From Palaeococcus ferrophilus DSM 13482 (lineage in GTDB: Archaea > Methanobacteriota_B > Thermococci > Thermococcales > Thermococcaceae), in NCBI RefSeq assembly GCF_000966265.1, contig NZ_LANF01000004.1:62001-126000 (forward strand): DNA of 64,000 nt, written 5' to 3'. The translations under genes and the position numbers were made by a program. The notes under the pieces were generated by a model, which saw only the letters and a list, made by a program, of their open reading frames with translations, was not told the origin of the DNA and made no database searches. Numbering within the stretch: the stretch's first letter is position 1; every line of letters starts with the position of its first letter. Positions 34,432 to 43,113 of the stretch are shown one piece after another.

Positions 34432-35035
34432 GAGGGTTCTGGGGGCCTTTGGCGAGCACCTCGTTTTGACATACGCCTCGCTTTTTCTCAGCATAGCGGT
34501 GGGAATACCTCTAGCTATACTCTCACTCAGGAGCAAAAGGCTGGCATCGTTTATAACCGGCTTCGCCAACCTCGTGCAGGCCATACCTAGCTTCGCGGTT
34601 GTTGCCATAGTGGTTCCCCTCCTCGGGATCGGCTTCACTCCCGCCGTCTTTGCTATATTCCTCAGGGCGCTTCTCCCAATAGTCAAGAACACCTACGTTG
34701 GCCTGAGCGATGTGGATGAGGCGATGGTTGAGGCTGCCCGGGGAATCGGTCTTACCGAGTGGCAGATAGTAAGGCACGTCCGGTTCCCCCACGCCTATCC
34801 GGCAATGTTCGCGGGAATAAAGTTCGCGGCGGTTCTGGCCAACTCGATAGCGATATTGACAGCTATAATCGGCTCCGGGGGACTGGGGAGTCTGGTCTTT
34901 GAAGGCCTGGCGAGTTTCAACACGGATAAAATCCTCGCCGGCTCAATCCCGGCCATATTGATGGCGGTGTTCATTGACCTGAGCTTCTCCTATCTGGAGA
35001 GGCGCTTCACTCCGGAAGGCATAGGAGGTGTGTGA
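34418..35035 (+). CDS. Betaine/choline/proline-type ABC importer, permease 2
   Basis: 205 residues with five to six membrane segments and EAA loop EAARGIGLTEWQIVRHVRFPHAYP. Starts at ATG 34418 inside the preceding permease gene. Unlike fused OpuABC proteins, it stops before the following substrate-binding domain, which begins two bases later in another frame. Confidence 0.9.
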   Translation: MVGVERVLGAFGEHLVLTYASLFLSIAVGIPLAILSLRSKRLASFITGFANLVQAIPSFAVVAIVVPLLGIGFTPAVFAIFLRALLPIVKNTYVGLSDVDEAMVEAARGIGLTEWQIVRHVRFPHAYPAMFAGIKFAAVLANSIAILTAIIGSGGLGSLVFEGLASFNTDKILAGSIPAILMAVFIDLSFSYLERRFTPEGIGGV

Positions 35036-35036
35036 T

Positions 35037-35828
35037 GTGAAGGTTGTTGTGGGGGCAAAACCCTTCAACGAGCAGATAATCCTCGCCCACATAATTGGAA
35101 AGCTCCTCCGGAGGGCGGGGTTTGAGTACGAAGTCAGGGTGAGCGAACCAAAGCTGGAGGCAAACCTCGAGGCCCTTGACAGGGGGGAGATAGACCTCTA
35201 CGTCGAGTACACCGGAACGGCATACAACGCCCTTCTCAAGCTTCCTCCCATGGAAGAGTGGAACGCGGAGAGCGTGTTTGAGGCGGTTAAGGAAGGGTTC
35301 AGGGAGAAGGACATAGAAATAATCTCGAGGCTCGGCTTCAGGAACGACTTCGCACTCGCGGTAAAGAAAGAGCTGGCGGAGAGGGAAGGGCTCAGAAGCA
35401 TAAGCGATCTCACGAGAATCTCGAAAAACCTTGTCTTCGCATGCCCCGGCCCTTACGTCGAGAGGCCCGACGGCCTGCCAAGGCTCAGGGCGGTCTATGG
35501 CCTGGAGTTCAAGGAAGTCAGACCGATGATGCCCGATGAAATGTACACCGCTCTCGTGGAGGGCAGGACTGATGTGATAACGGCCTTTACCACCGACCCC
35601 AGAGTGGATCACTATCCCGTTTACCTCCTTGAGGACGATAAAAAGGCCCTGCCGCCCTACGAGGCAATAATTGTTGCAAAGAACCTCCCAAAAGAGGCCA
35701 AAATCGTCCTCAGGGGGTTAGAAGGGAAAATAACAACGGAGAGAATTAGGCGGGCCAACCATCTGGTCGAGTTCGAAGGGAAAAATGGGGAAGATGCAGC
35801 CAGGGAGTTCCTAAAGGTGCCTTTGTGA
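35037..35828 (+). CDS. Second OpuAC-type solute-binding protein, without signal peptide
   Basis: 263 residues from GTG 35037, six bases after GGAGGTG (GTG 35028 adds three residues). The domain is close to the lipoprotein at 31770: [41 protein letters not shown]. There is no signal peptide or lipobox, so the protein should stay in the cytoplasm unless fused by frameshift to permease 2; a TAG in its frame at 35022 argues against that. It could sense internal osmolyte, or be a translocated domain that lost its linkage. Confidence 0.82.
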   Translation: MKVVVGAKPFNEQIILAHIIGKLLRRAGFEYEVRVSEPKLEANLEALDRGEIDLYVEYTGTAYNALLKLPPMEEWNAESVFEAVKEGFREKDIEIISRLGFRNDFALAVKKELAEREGLRSISDLTRISKNLVFACPGPYVERPDGLPRLRAVYGLEFKEVRPMMPDEMYTALVEGRTDVITAFTTDPRVDHYPVYLLEDDKKALPPYEAIIVAKNLPKEAKIVLRGLEGKITTERIRRANHLVEFEGKNGEDAAREFLKVPL

Positions 35829-35846
35829 GTGTTACTTTTTCTCTCT

Positions 35847-35863
35847 GAAAGCTCTCTTCAGGG
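35847..35863. terminator. Hairpin between converging genes
   Basis: CTGAA and TTCAG pair across AGCTCTC after the T-run ACTTTTTCTC. It lies between the importer and the converging ferritin-like gene and may end transcription in one or both directions. Confidence 0.35.
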
Positions 35864-35871
35864 GGAGGGAG

Positions 35872-36315
35872 TTACTCCTTGTACTTCGCGATGAGCTCCG
35901 CCAGGAGCCTGTGGTGCTCCTGCTCGTTCTTCACGAGCGCCTCAGCGAGCCCCTTGAAGAGCGGGTGGGTCATATTCTCGGCCATCTTCTGGTAAGTTTC
36001 TATCATGTCCTTCTCAATGTCTAAGTGCATCTCCGCGAAGCGCTTGACGAGCAGTTTCTGCTCCGTGGAGAGCTCTATCTCCTTGACCTCCTCAACAGGA
36101 CCCTCACCACCAAGTTTTTCTATTTCCTTCTGGGCATCTAGGATGGCCTTCATTAAGTGTTTGTGTATTATAGTGTCAACGGCTATCCTGGCCACGACCT
36201 TCTCAACGCCGGTATACCTGAGCCCCTGCCCGCGGAGCCTTCCGAGGCCATCGGTGTAACTGGAGGCGGCCTCCTTCTCGGTTTCATAGGCCTTTTTAAC
36301 AAGAGGTTCACTCAT
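35872..36315 (-). CDS. Ferritin-like helical protein
   Basis: 147 residues, almost entirely helical, from ATG 36315 after GGTGATGTCC. Possible ligands occur as IIHKHLMKAI, MHLDIEKDMIETY and NEQEHHRLLAEL. This resembles the ferritin-like superfamily rather than classical ferritin, and I cannot name a subfamily. It is adjacent to the encapsulin gene and may be a soluble iron-handling partner. The gene has its own A/T-rich upstream region. Confidence 0.72.
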   Translation of the reverse strand: MSEPLVKKAYETEKEAASSYTDGLGRLRGQGLRYTGVEKVVARIAVDTIIHKHLMKAILDAQKEIEKLGGEGPVEEVKEIELSTEQKLLVKRFAEMHLDIEKDMIETYQKMAENMTHPLFKGLAEALVKNEQEHHRLLAELIAKYKE

Positions 36316-36453
36316 GGACATCACCGGTTATACGTTTGGTGTTCGAAATATATAACCCTTTTTGCATAAATCACCGGTGTGCCACCAGAACACGGGGGAT
36401 ATGAAAAACAGAGTAACAAAAACAGAAAACGCAGGGGAGGGGTGAATAAAAGG

Positions 36454-37491
36454 TCACCCAAGGACAACGACGGCACTCGGATCTTTGACCCTTAGGGCAA
36501 GGGCCTCACTTGCCAAGAAGGCGACCTCCTCTCCCTCCGGCCCAAGCTCCTTAAGGTCCACCCCCTGTCCAATGACGATATCAAGGACCGCCGGAGTGTT
36601 TGCGAAAACTATTACCTTGTTCTCGTCCACGTTGGGCGTTACAAAGATCCCTCCACGGAACACCTTGTTTAGGACTTCAATCAGCATTTTCCCTCCCTGC
36701 TCATGGACTCTGAGCAGCTTTGCATACCGTTTGGGGTTGATCACAAGGGCGAAAGGCCCGGAAGAAGATTCTCCGGCAGTTTGGAGTGCCCCCATCAGGT
36801 TGTCCAGTGCCTCCTCAGTTGTCACCCAATCTGTGAGCGGAACCTTCTTGGCCCCTGCCGAGAGAAGTTCATTCACTATCAGTGCTTCCTCATCCTTAAC
36901 GAGGAGCTCCCCCGCCTTGACGGCAACTGCAGGGTCGAATGAGCCGTCACTGAGCTCCCTGAGACCAACGTAGAACTTCTTCGTGAGGAGTGGTATCGGC
37001 CTGTACTCCTGTTTTACTACCCTGACGCCGTCCTTCTGCTCTATCACATCAACCCTATAGGACTGCAGGCCAAGCATCTTCGTTCTGGGTAGTGCGTTGT
37101 AAAGAACCCTTCCCCTTTCAACGGCCCCCATGAGGGCCTCCTTGAGAACCTTCATGTAGTCTGAGGCCTGTGCCTCGGGGTCTCCAGGGGAGAGTTCAGT
37201 CTTGATCCCGGTCATCTCCTCTACCTCTTCAAAACCGTCCTTAAGCTCCCCCACCTGCTCTGAGTCGAGGTGAAGGAGCAGTGCCATGAACTCGCCCACA
37301 TGGGCTTTTTCCTCCCTGGCAACATCCAAGAAAACTGTCTTAAGCTTCTCGTCCTCTATAAACTGCGCAAACTGCTCGTAGAAATTTATGGCGTCAAGTT
37401 CTGCCTCAATGGCCCAGCGGAGAGCCTGTGCTATCTCTTCCTTGGAGAGGGGTTTTTCTCTAGATATCGAAACAGGGTTTAACCCCAGCAT
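36454..37491 (-). CDS. Encapsulin fused to an N-terminal ferritin-like domain
   Basis: 345 residues, the length of the P. furiosus virus-like particle protein. Residues 1-100 form a ferritin-like domain with ELDAINFYE and EEKAHVGEF ligands; residues ~115 onwards follow the HK97-type encapsulin shell (RGRVLYNALPRTKMLG, FALVINPKRYAKLL, GGIFVTPNVDENKVIVFA). It builds an iron-storing nanocompartment with the cargo domain inside each subunit. ATG 37491 follows GGTGGTGGTTCC; the longer frame to 37542 is not needed. It lies after the Dps-like gene on the same strand. Confidence 0.92.
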   Translation of the reverse strand: MLGLNPVSISREKPLSKEEIAQALRWAIEAELDAINFYEQFAQFIEDEKLKTVFLDVAREEKAHVGEFMALLLHLDSEQVGELKDGFEEVEEMTGIKTELSPGDPEAQASDYMKVLKEALMGAVERGRVLYNALPRTKMLGLQSYRVDVIEQKDGVRVVKQEYRPIPLLTKKFYVGLRELSDGSFDPAVAVKAGELLVKDEEALIVNELLSAGAKKVPLTDWVTTEEALDNLMGALQTAGESSSGPFALVINPKRYAKLLRVHEQGGKMLIEVLNKVFRGGIFVTPNVDENKVIVFANTPAVLDIVIGQGVDLKELGPEGEEVAFLASEALALRVKDPSAVVVLG

Positions 37492-37557
37492 GGAACCACC
37501 ACCATAAGGTCTCATTCTTCCTAAATAACGTTTTTTCATCAAAAATGTAGAGGGGTA

Positions 37558-38109
37558 TCACCTCAGGAACTTTGAGACATATGGGCTTTCCCCGGGTTTG
37601 CTTCTCCTGAAGTGGCCGCTCGGCTTCCCGGTCAGGAGCTCCTCGAACCAGGCCTCGTGCTCTATCTCCTCGTGGAGGATGGCCAGGGCGAGGTCGTACG
37701 TCCTTGGGTCCTTGCCGAGGGTGTAGTTGCATATCTCCGTGTAGACTCCCACGGCACAGCGCTCCGCCTCAAGGAGAACCTTAAGGATGCTCTCAACGGT
37801 CGGCTCCTCAGGAAGGTAGGCATCGTGGCACCAGGCCATCTTCGAGAAGTCCACGATGTCCCTTGGGAGTTCCCCGCCGAGTTCGTATATCCTCGGAACG
37901 AGGGCCTCGAAGTGGTTCCTGTCTTCAAGACGAGCGTCCTCAACTATCTCCTTTATCGTCTCGCCTTCTAGACCGGCCGCGTGGTTTCTCAGAACGGTGT
38001 AGTAATAATAGGTCGTAAACTCCGCTGCCGCCGCCCTCAACAGCATCTCCAGAAGCTTCTCCACATCTATGCCCGCCCTCTCGACGAGCCTCCTGTTGTG
38101 TTCCGACAT
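37558..38109 (-). CDS. Dps-like/thioferritin protein (DPSL type)
   Basis: 183 residues in a ferritin-like bundle. [34 protein letters not shown] and [12 protein letters not shown] provide Glu/His ligands, and the two Cys around helix four match the thioferritin/DPSL type described from P. furiosus. It detoxifies peroxide while storing iron. ATG 38109 follows GGTGAATCCT. Located next to encapsulin, as in P. furiosus, and divergent from the Fur-family gene with a shared operator. Confidence 0.88.
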   Translation of the reverse strand: MSEHNRRLVERAGIDVEKLLEMLLRAAAAEFTTYYYYTVLRNHAAGLEGETIKEIVEDARLEDRNHFEALVPRIYELGGELPRDIVDFSKMAWCHDAYLPEEPTVESILKVLLEAERCAVGVYTEICNYTLGKDPRTYDLALAILHEEIEHEAWFEELLTGKPSGHFRRSKPGESPYVSKFLR

Positions 38110-38151
38110 AGGATTCACCAGATTTTAGTTGTGGCTTCTATTTAATAAACT

Positions 38152-38190
38152 TTTCTATTTAGAAATTATTTCTAATTAGAAAGGCTTATA
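38152..38190. promoter_or_regulatory. Overlapping Fur/PerR-like palindromes between the Dps-like and fur genes
   Basis: TTAGAAAT-T-ATTTCTAA (38159-38175) and TTTCTAATTAGAAA (38169-38182) are perfect palindromes, preceded by TTTCTATTTAGAAA (38153-38166), which is nearly so. Together they tile 31 bases. The TATA box CTTATAAAT of the fur gene follows at about 38184-38192, and the minus-strand TATA AGTTTATTAAATAG lies at about 38137-38150. One site can thus control both genes. Confidence 0.7.
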
Positions 38191-38214
38191 AATGAAAGAG
38201 CCCCACATCCAAAC

Positions 38215-38592
38215 ATGTGGAAAGAAAAAGCCATTGAACTGCTCAAGAAAAGGGGATACAAACTGACCCCCCAACGGTTGAAACTGATAGAGGTCCTTGG
38301 CTGGATTGGGGAGGAGCACCCCTCCATGAGCCACCTCCTTGAGAGGATAAGGGAGGAGTTCCCCACCGTGAGTTTCTCGACGCTTTACTCCAACCTTATG
38401 ACGCTGAAAGAGCTCGGTCTCGTTGAACTTTTCTCCGTTGAGGGTGAGACGAGGGTCGAAATCAACACGAAGCCCCACATAAACCTTATCACAAAGGACA
38501 GAGTTGTTGACATCGAAGACCCAGAGATCATTGAGACACTGAAGAAGAAGCTGGGGAGAGAGGTGAAGTTGGTTAACGTGCTCATTGAATGA
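38215..38592 (+). CDS. Fur-family transcriptional regulator (PerR/Fur type)
   Basis: 125 residues. The winged helix includes YKLTPQRLKLIEVLG and HLLERIREEFPTVSFSTLYSNLMTLKELGLVEL; the C-terminal dimerisation domain has VEINTKPHINLI. Most of the classical His/Cys metal cluster is missing: only one or two His and no CxxC pairs are visible, so metal or peroxide sensing may differ from bacterial Fur or PerR. No strong GGTGA binding site precedes the ATG; with TATA at 38184 the transcript is nearly leaderless. It likely controls the iron-storage genes and itself. Confidence 0.87.
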   Translation: MWKEKAIELLKKRGYKLTPQRLKLIEVLGWIGEEHPSMSHLLERIREEFPTVSFSTLYSNLMTLKELGLVELFSVEGETRVEINTKPHINLITKDRVVDIEDPEIIETLKKKLGREVKLVNVLIE

Positions 38593-38604
38593 AAAGAAAA
38601 GGCA

Positions 38605-39081
38605 TTACTCCACCTCAAGGCTGAAGTCCTGGTAGTCCATCCATATGCCCGTCTTCATGATGGAGTCGTACTGGGCCTTCAGGAGCTCGTAATGGGCCTT
38701 TTCTACCTTGGCCAGCTCCTCGAAGGTTCTCCTAATACTTTCGTGCTCCGCTTCCTTTGCCGCCTTCTCATAGAACTCCCACGTGCGCTTCTCCTGCTCC
38801 ATGCCTATCTTCACGGCATCAACTTCGCTCAGCTCTCCGCTGTACTTGGGGGACAGCTCCTCCAGCATCTCCGTGTTCACCGCGGGGAGCTCGCACTTAT
38901 CCACGAGCTTCTCGGCGAATTTTTCCTCAAAGATGTCCCAGTGCTCGGCCTCCTCCCCAGCAAGGAAGAGAAACATCCTCTTTGCCCGCTCGTCCTTGGT
39001 CTTCTTTGCGAGCTCTATATAAAACCTCAGCTCGGCCTTCTCAACCTCCAGGGCCAGGGCCAAAGCCTCAAGTTCGTTCAT
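38605..39081 (-). CDS. Ferritin-like (rubrerythrin-type) protein
   Basis: 158 residues, helical, converging on the Fur gene. EKAELRFYIELA, EEAEHWDIF, EQEKRTWEFYEKA and EKAHYELLKAQYDSIM give two ExxH-type ligand sets. The ATG at 39081 follows GGTGATACC. No rubredoxin domain. Another member of the diiron set probably under iron or peroxide control. Confidence 0.86.
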   Translation of the reverse strand: MNELEALALALEVEKAELRFYIELAKKTKDERAKRMFLFLAGEEAEHWDIFEEKFAEKLVDKCELPAVNTEMLEELSPKYSGELSEVDAVKIGMEQEKRTWEFYEKAAKEAEHESIRRTFEELAKVEKAHYELLKAQYDSIMKTGIWMDYQDFSLEVE

Positions 39082-39137
39082 GGTATCACCAATAGGATTT
39101 TAGGGCCTCAAACCTAATAACCTTATGGTGGACAGGA

Positions 39138-39674
39138 ATGAGGATTGAAAGGGTGGAGAGGCCTCTCGCTCTAAAGGATGAGCTCGTAAAGTTCGTCTTC
39201 CGTGTTTACCAGGGCACCGACGGGGCGTATCCCGCGCTCGAATGGGTGAAGGAGAAGCCCTCAACCGATGACTTCGATGGCTTCAGGAAAGTGTACGAAC
39301 CCTTCCTCCAGTTCCGTCTTGGGGAGGAATTCGACGAGCTCTACGTTCTGAGGGACGAAGGTGGGAAAATTCTGGGCGTTATAGCTCTCGTCTACAATCT
39401 TGAGGGCAAGGACGTATGGTGGGTGCCGGAGGAGATAAAGGGTGAAAAAACGGGCCTCATAGAGTTCTTCATGGTGGAGCCGGCCCACAAGGGGAAGGGC
39501 TACGGGTCGAAGCTTTTGAACTTCGCCATCGAGAGGCTGAAGGGGCTCGGAAAGGAAGCGTACATAGTGACCTTCCCGAACCTTGAGGCTTATTCATATT
39601 ATCTAAAGAAGGGCTTTGCAAAGGTCATGGACTACCGGGAGTTCGTGGTGTTGAGGTTCGGGGAGGGACAATAG
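39138..39674 (+). CDS. GNAT-family N-acetyltransferase
   Basis: 178 residues. Motif A for acetyl-CoA reads EFFMVEPAHKGKGYGSKLL near residues 113-131, followed by AYSYYLKKGFAKVMDYREFV as motif B. The N-terminal half holds a variable substrate region. The acceptor is unknown. ATG 39138 follows GACAGGA. Confidence 0.85.
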   Translation: MRIERVERPLALKDELVKFVFRVYQGTDGAYPALEWVKEKPSTDDFDGFRKVYEPFLQFRLGEEFDELYVLRDEGGKILGVIALVYNLEGKDVWWVPEEIKGEKTGLIEFFMVEPAHKGKGYGSKLLNFAIERLKGLGKEAYIVTFPNLEAYSYYLKKGFAKVMDYREFVVLRFGEGQ

Positions 39675-39949
39675 GGAAAAATCGAAAAGAACGTGCTACA
39701 CCCTAGTTTTACCTTCCACCCCCACAGCCTCTTCCTCTGAACCTGCATATGGCCTTGTCAGCTGCCTGCCCGGAAGTTTTCCACTTTTTATAGACCCCCT
39801 GCTGAATCCTTTCTTTTGTTAAACTGTTTAGCTCACGTTTTGTCCAAATGTTAAATAAAAACTGTTTTATACCTGGGGCACATAATTCCCTATATAATCC
39901 ACGGTTTTTTGACGAGTTTCGTCGCCATGCGAAAAAGGTGGTGTATGAG
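39675..39949 (+). other. Intergenic region before the large lipoprotein gene
   Basis: No gene is seen. TTTTATACC at about 39865-39873 is a possible TATA box, some 80 bases before the start, and GGTGG lies 13-9 bases ahead of ATG 39950. The rest is A/T-rich with no clear repeat. Confidence 0.4.
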
Positions 39950-42166
39950 ATGAGAAGTAGGTTTGTAGGTTTTGCTCTGCTTCTGGTCGTAGTACTTCTC
40001 AGTGCGTTCATCTCCGCGTGCATAAACCAAGGTGTTAATACAGAAACGGCCAGCAGGCCAACAGAAACAGTAACGAAAACGGAAACCGAGACAGAAACCA
40101 AAACAGAGACCATCACCGACACATATCCATCAACGGAAACTCAAACGGAAACAACATCACCTACTACCACAACTCCAAAGCAAGATGCTCAGATTGATGT
40201 AAAGCTAAAGGAGCTTGAGGAGGCAGTGGGGCTAATTGACAGTGTTTTCGGTAGCGGAGAGAAGCAGGCAATGAGGCTCTTTTCAAACGTTACCCTCGTG
40301 AGAGCATCACCAAAAGAGGAAGAATTTCACAGGCTTATGAGACTTGCCGAAAACGAAGATAACAAGACCAAGAAGCTTGAATACCTCTCCGATGCATACA
40401 TTATTCGCTTTGCCCAGATGGTAACCCTGAGAAACGCCCTTATAACAGCAGCAATTGAAAGAACCTACTGGAACGGGGTAAAGGGAGGAGAAGCCATTAA
40501 CGAGTTCTACAACGAGGACGGGATTTTTTTGGTGGATGGAAAGAGGGTCTCAGCAAGAGAGATGGCCCAGAATACCCTAAAGGCAGTTGAGGGCAAGGAA
40601 ATTGTCTCCATCGAGATATACCACCCTGCGAGCGGTCTGAGGTTTGCAGATACCGGAGACCCAAGCCAAGGGTGGAAAATCGCTCCCCAAAACTCCTTCA
40701 GAATCGTGGTTCCCCCACTCAAGGTCGTGAAGTTTAAGGCCGGTTCCGAGCTTGCCAAAGCGGTGAACAGGGCGCTTCCACAGGGCAATATAGTGGTGAA
40801 AGAGGTAAGGAGAGGTTCTCTCATCAGCGAAATCCCCTACGGAGAGCCACAGGGAGTTAAGCTCGGCCCGGGAGTGTACGCGATCGATGGCGTTGGGTGC
40901 ATTGGAGCCAACCTCCCTCACGACGAGATACTGACCGGAGACAACGTCATAACGATAACCCCCTACAACCCCTTCATCCCATGCAGCTACCCCGTTAACG
41001 GCACGCTGCTGGTGGTAGGAAACTACAGCGAAGCCAGGGAACTCAGCTCGGAGGAGTTTGTCGAGATACAGCGGGAAATCCCGGGGGCAAAGGGCTATTC
41101 GAAGGCCATTGGAATTCCTCCTGGAGAGTACAAGGTAACCACAATGGGCTTTGGTCTCGCAATGGTGGATGCCGAAACTGGAGAGATAATTGGCGAGGCA
41201 GCATTGCAGGGAAGCGATATCCGGAAGGACATCACCGTCAATCCGGTGTCAAGGGACTTCTTTTTGGCCGTTATGGGTGGAACTCCCGAGGTGGCAAAGG
41301 TCGGCTGCTGGCTGGTTGAGACGGACGAAAATGGAGACGTAATCCTCAACATAAAAGAAAAATGCAGCTCTCCGGTTCTTCTCCGCGTAAGTCCCGAAAG
41401 TTCGGTTGATGTTCCAAAAGTGGAGCGCATTCCGCTGGAAGAGGTGGACGTTTTCGTGGGAGGAGGCAACATGACTGCCATGAGAATGACCATAAACGAA
41501 GAATACAAGGGAAAACCCTACGTGGATAGGGTTAGTGTGGACATCAAAGGCCTTAATGAGTCCGCGGATACATTCCATGCTTCCGTGAAGATGAGAGACG
41601 TCCTTGATCCGGAATCTGCGATAGACATGTTCATAAAAATCGATGGGATTGATGGAGAATCAAACAGCACAGCTTGGGGCTTCCCGCTGACGGTAAACGA
41701 AACCACAGCGTATCCCGGCCCCTACAGTCCGTTCCTGACGAGAACGCTGAGTCCCTTCCATATGGAAAATTCCTTCACAGGGGAGCCTATCGAGGGAAAC
41801 GATATAGCAAAGCTGCCCGTCCCCTCCGCCGTTGGGGAGAGGCTTTCCCACCCCGACTACGGGACGTCAGATGAAGGCCAGATACCCTTCGTCATAATAA
41901 CCGGCGGGGGCGGGGTTAAGAACGGAATCCCAGAGTACATCATGGAGATACCCTTGAGTTTGGGAGAGCACAGCTTGGACAGGCTTATCATCGAGGTTCT
42001 GACCCTCAGAGACCTTGCTACGGGCGAAGAGAGCATGGTGCTCTTCATAAAGCTGATTGGAGCTGATGGCAGGTTCAACTTAAGGTCAGAGATATCCAGA
42101 GTGGAGAGTATCCTCGTACTGGAAGCACCCTCAATAACCATAAACGAGGAAGACAAGCACAAGTGA
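39950..42166 (+). CDS. Large extracellular lipoprotein of unknown function
   Basis: 738 residues from ATG 39950. A signal peptide ends in lipobox ISAC (about residue 24). A Thr/Glu-rich linker (ETVTKTETETETKTETI..., about 35-75) probably spans the cell wall layer. A helical domain with RLMRLAENEDNKTKKLEYLSDAY (about 120-190) precedes several beta-rich domains. I recognise no enzyme motif. The frame upstream of 39950 has no binding site. It stands alone between GNAT and MscS genes. Confidence 0.75.
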   Translation: MRSRFVGFALLLVVVLLSAFISACINQGVNTETASRPTETVTKTETETETKTETITDTYPSTETQTETTSPTTTTPKQDAQIDVKLKELEEAVGLIDSVFGSGEKQAMRLFSNVTLVRASPKEEEFHRLMRLAENEDNKTKKLEYLSDAYIIRFAQMVTLRNALITAAIERTYWNGVKGGEAINEFYNEDGIFLVDGKRVSAREMAQNTLKAVEGKEIVSIEIYHPASGLRFADTGDPSQGWKIAPQNSFRIVVPPLKVVKFKAGSELAKAVNRALPQGNIVVKEVRRGSLISEIPYGEPQGVKLGPGVYAIDGVGCIGANLPHDEILTGDNVITITPYNPFIPCSYPVNGTLLVVGNYSEARELSSEEFVEIQREIPGAKGYSKAIGIPPGEYKVTTMGFGLAMVDAETGEIIGEAALQGSDIRKDITVNPVSRDFFLAVMGGTPEVAKVGCWLVETDENGDVILNIKEKCSSPVLLRVSPESSVDVPKVERIPLEEVDVFVGGGNMTAMRMTINEEYKGKPYVDRVSVDIKGLNESADTFHASVKMRDVLDPESAIDMFIKIDGIDGESNSTAWGFPLTVNETTAYPGPYSPFLTRTLSPFHMENSFTGEPIEGNDIAKLPVPSAVGERLSHPDYGTSDEGQIPFVIITGGGGVKNGIPEYIMEIPLSLGEHSLDRLIIEVLTLRDLATGEESMVLFIKLIGADGRFNLRSEISRVESILVLEAPSITINEEDKHK

Positions 42167-42179
42167 AAGATGTAGGAAT

Positions 42180-42995
42180 TCACCGGGGCATTTCCCTTAC
42201 GTGAACGTCCATCTGCGGGAAGGGTATCTCTATGCCCTCCCTGTTGTAGGCGTCGTATATGGCCTTCGTTATCTCCCCTTTTACCGTCCAGTAGTCCGGG
42301 GTCTTCGCCCATGGCCTGAGCTGAAGGTTTATTGACGAGTCCGCTAGGGCGGTTATTGCCACGCTCGGTGCCGGGTCGTCGAGAACGAGCGGGTGGTTCT
42401 TCATAACGTCCATGGCTATCTTCACGGCCCTGTCGAGATCGGTGCCGTAGGCTACACCTATGTCAACGTCAACCCGCCTTACGGGCATTCTGGTGTAGTT
42501 GATTATAGGACTTCCCCAGACGAGTCTGTTTGGAATCATGATAAGGACGTTGTCGGGGGTTATGAGCGAGGTTGACATAACACCAACAGCCTCGACCATC
42601 CCCGTCTGGCCGCTTACGCTGATGACCTCCCCCTTGTCAAAGGGCCTGAGCGCCGCGATCCACACTCCCGCGGCGAGGTTTGTGAGGGTGTCCTGCATTC
42701 CAAAGCCCAAGACCAGACCAATAACTGCCGAGAGGCCCAGCACCACCGAGCCTACGGCCATACCCAGGGCCCTGACGGCAAGGAGTATCACCGCAACGTA
42801 GAGCAGGGCGCTCAAAAACCTTCCAAGGAACTCGACCACCAGCTCCGGGAGTTTCGTCTTCTTGAGACCCCTCTTAAAAGCCCCAACAACAATTTTCACA
42901 GTAATCCAGCCAACGGCGAGAACAACCAGTGCTGTTATGACCTGCACTGGTGTTATATTCACATAGGGGAGTGTGGCATCGAGTGCCATCATCAT
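42180..42995 (-). CDS. MscS-family mechanosensitive channel
   Basis: 271 residues with three N-terminal membrane segments, a pore helix with LGFGMQDTLTNLAAGVWIA, and the cytoplasmic beta domain DKGEVISVSGQTGMVEAVGVMSTSL with NRLVWGSPIINYTR. Releases solutes under hypo-osmotic shock. It converges on the lipoprotein gene and starts at ATG 42995 (42992 and 42989 are alternatives) after GGAGATGGT. Confidence 0.92.
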   Translation of the reverse strand: MMMALDATLPYVNITPVQVITALVVLAVGWITVKIVVGAFKRGLKKTKLPELVVEFLGRFLSALLYVAVILLAVRALGMAVGSVVLGLSAVIGLVLGFGMQDTLTNLAAGVWIAALRPFDKGEVISVSGQTGMVEAVGVMSTSLITPDNVLIMIPNRLVWGSPIINYTRMPVRRVDVDIGVAYGTDLDRAVKIAMDVMKNHPLVLDDPAPSVAITALADSSINLQLRPWAKTPDYWTVKGEITKAIYDAYNREGIEIPFPQMDVHVREMPR

Positions 42996-43113
42996 ACCAT
43001 CTCCTTACAAATTTTTACTTTTTTAGTTTGTCTTTGAAGTATTTAACGTTTGGCTTTTTCACTGGTGAGTTACATAACAATTTGGCAAACATAAATGCGG
43101 AAGTGACGTAAAA

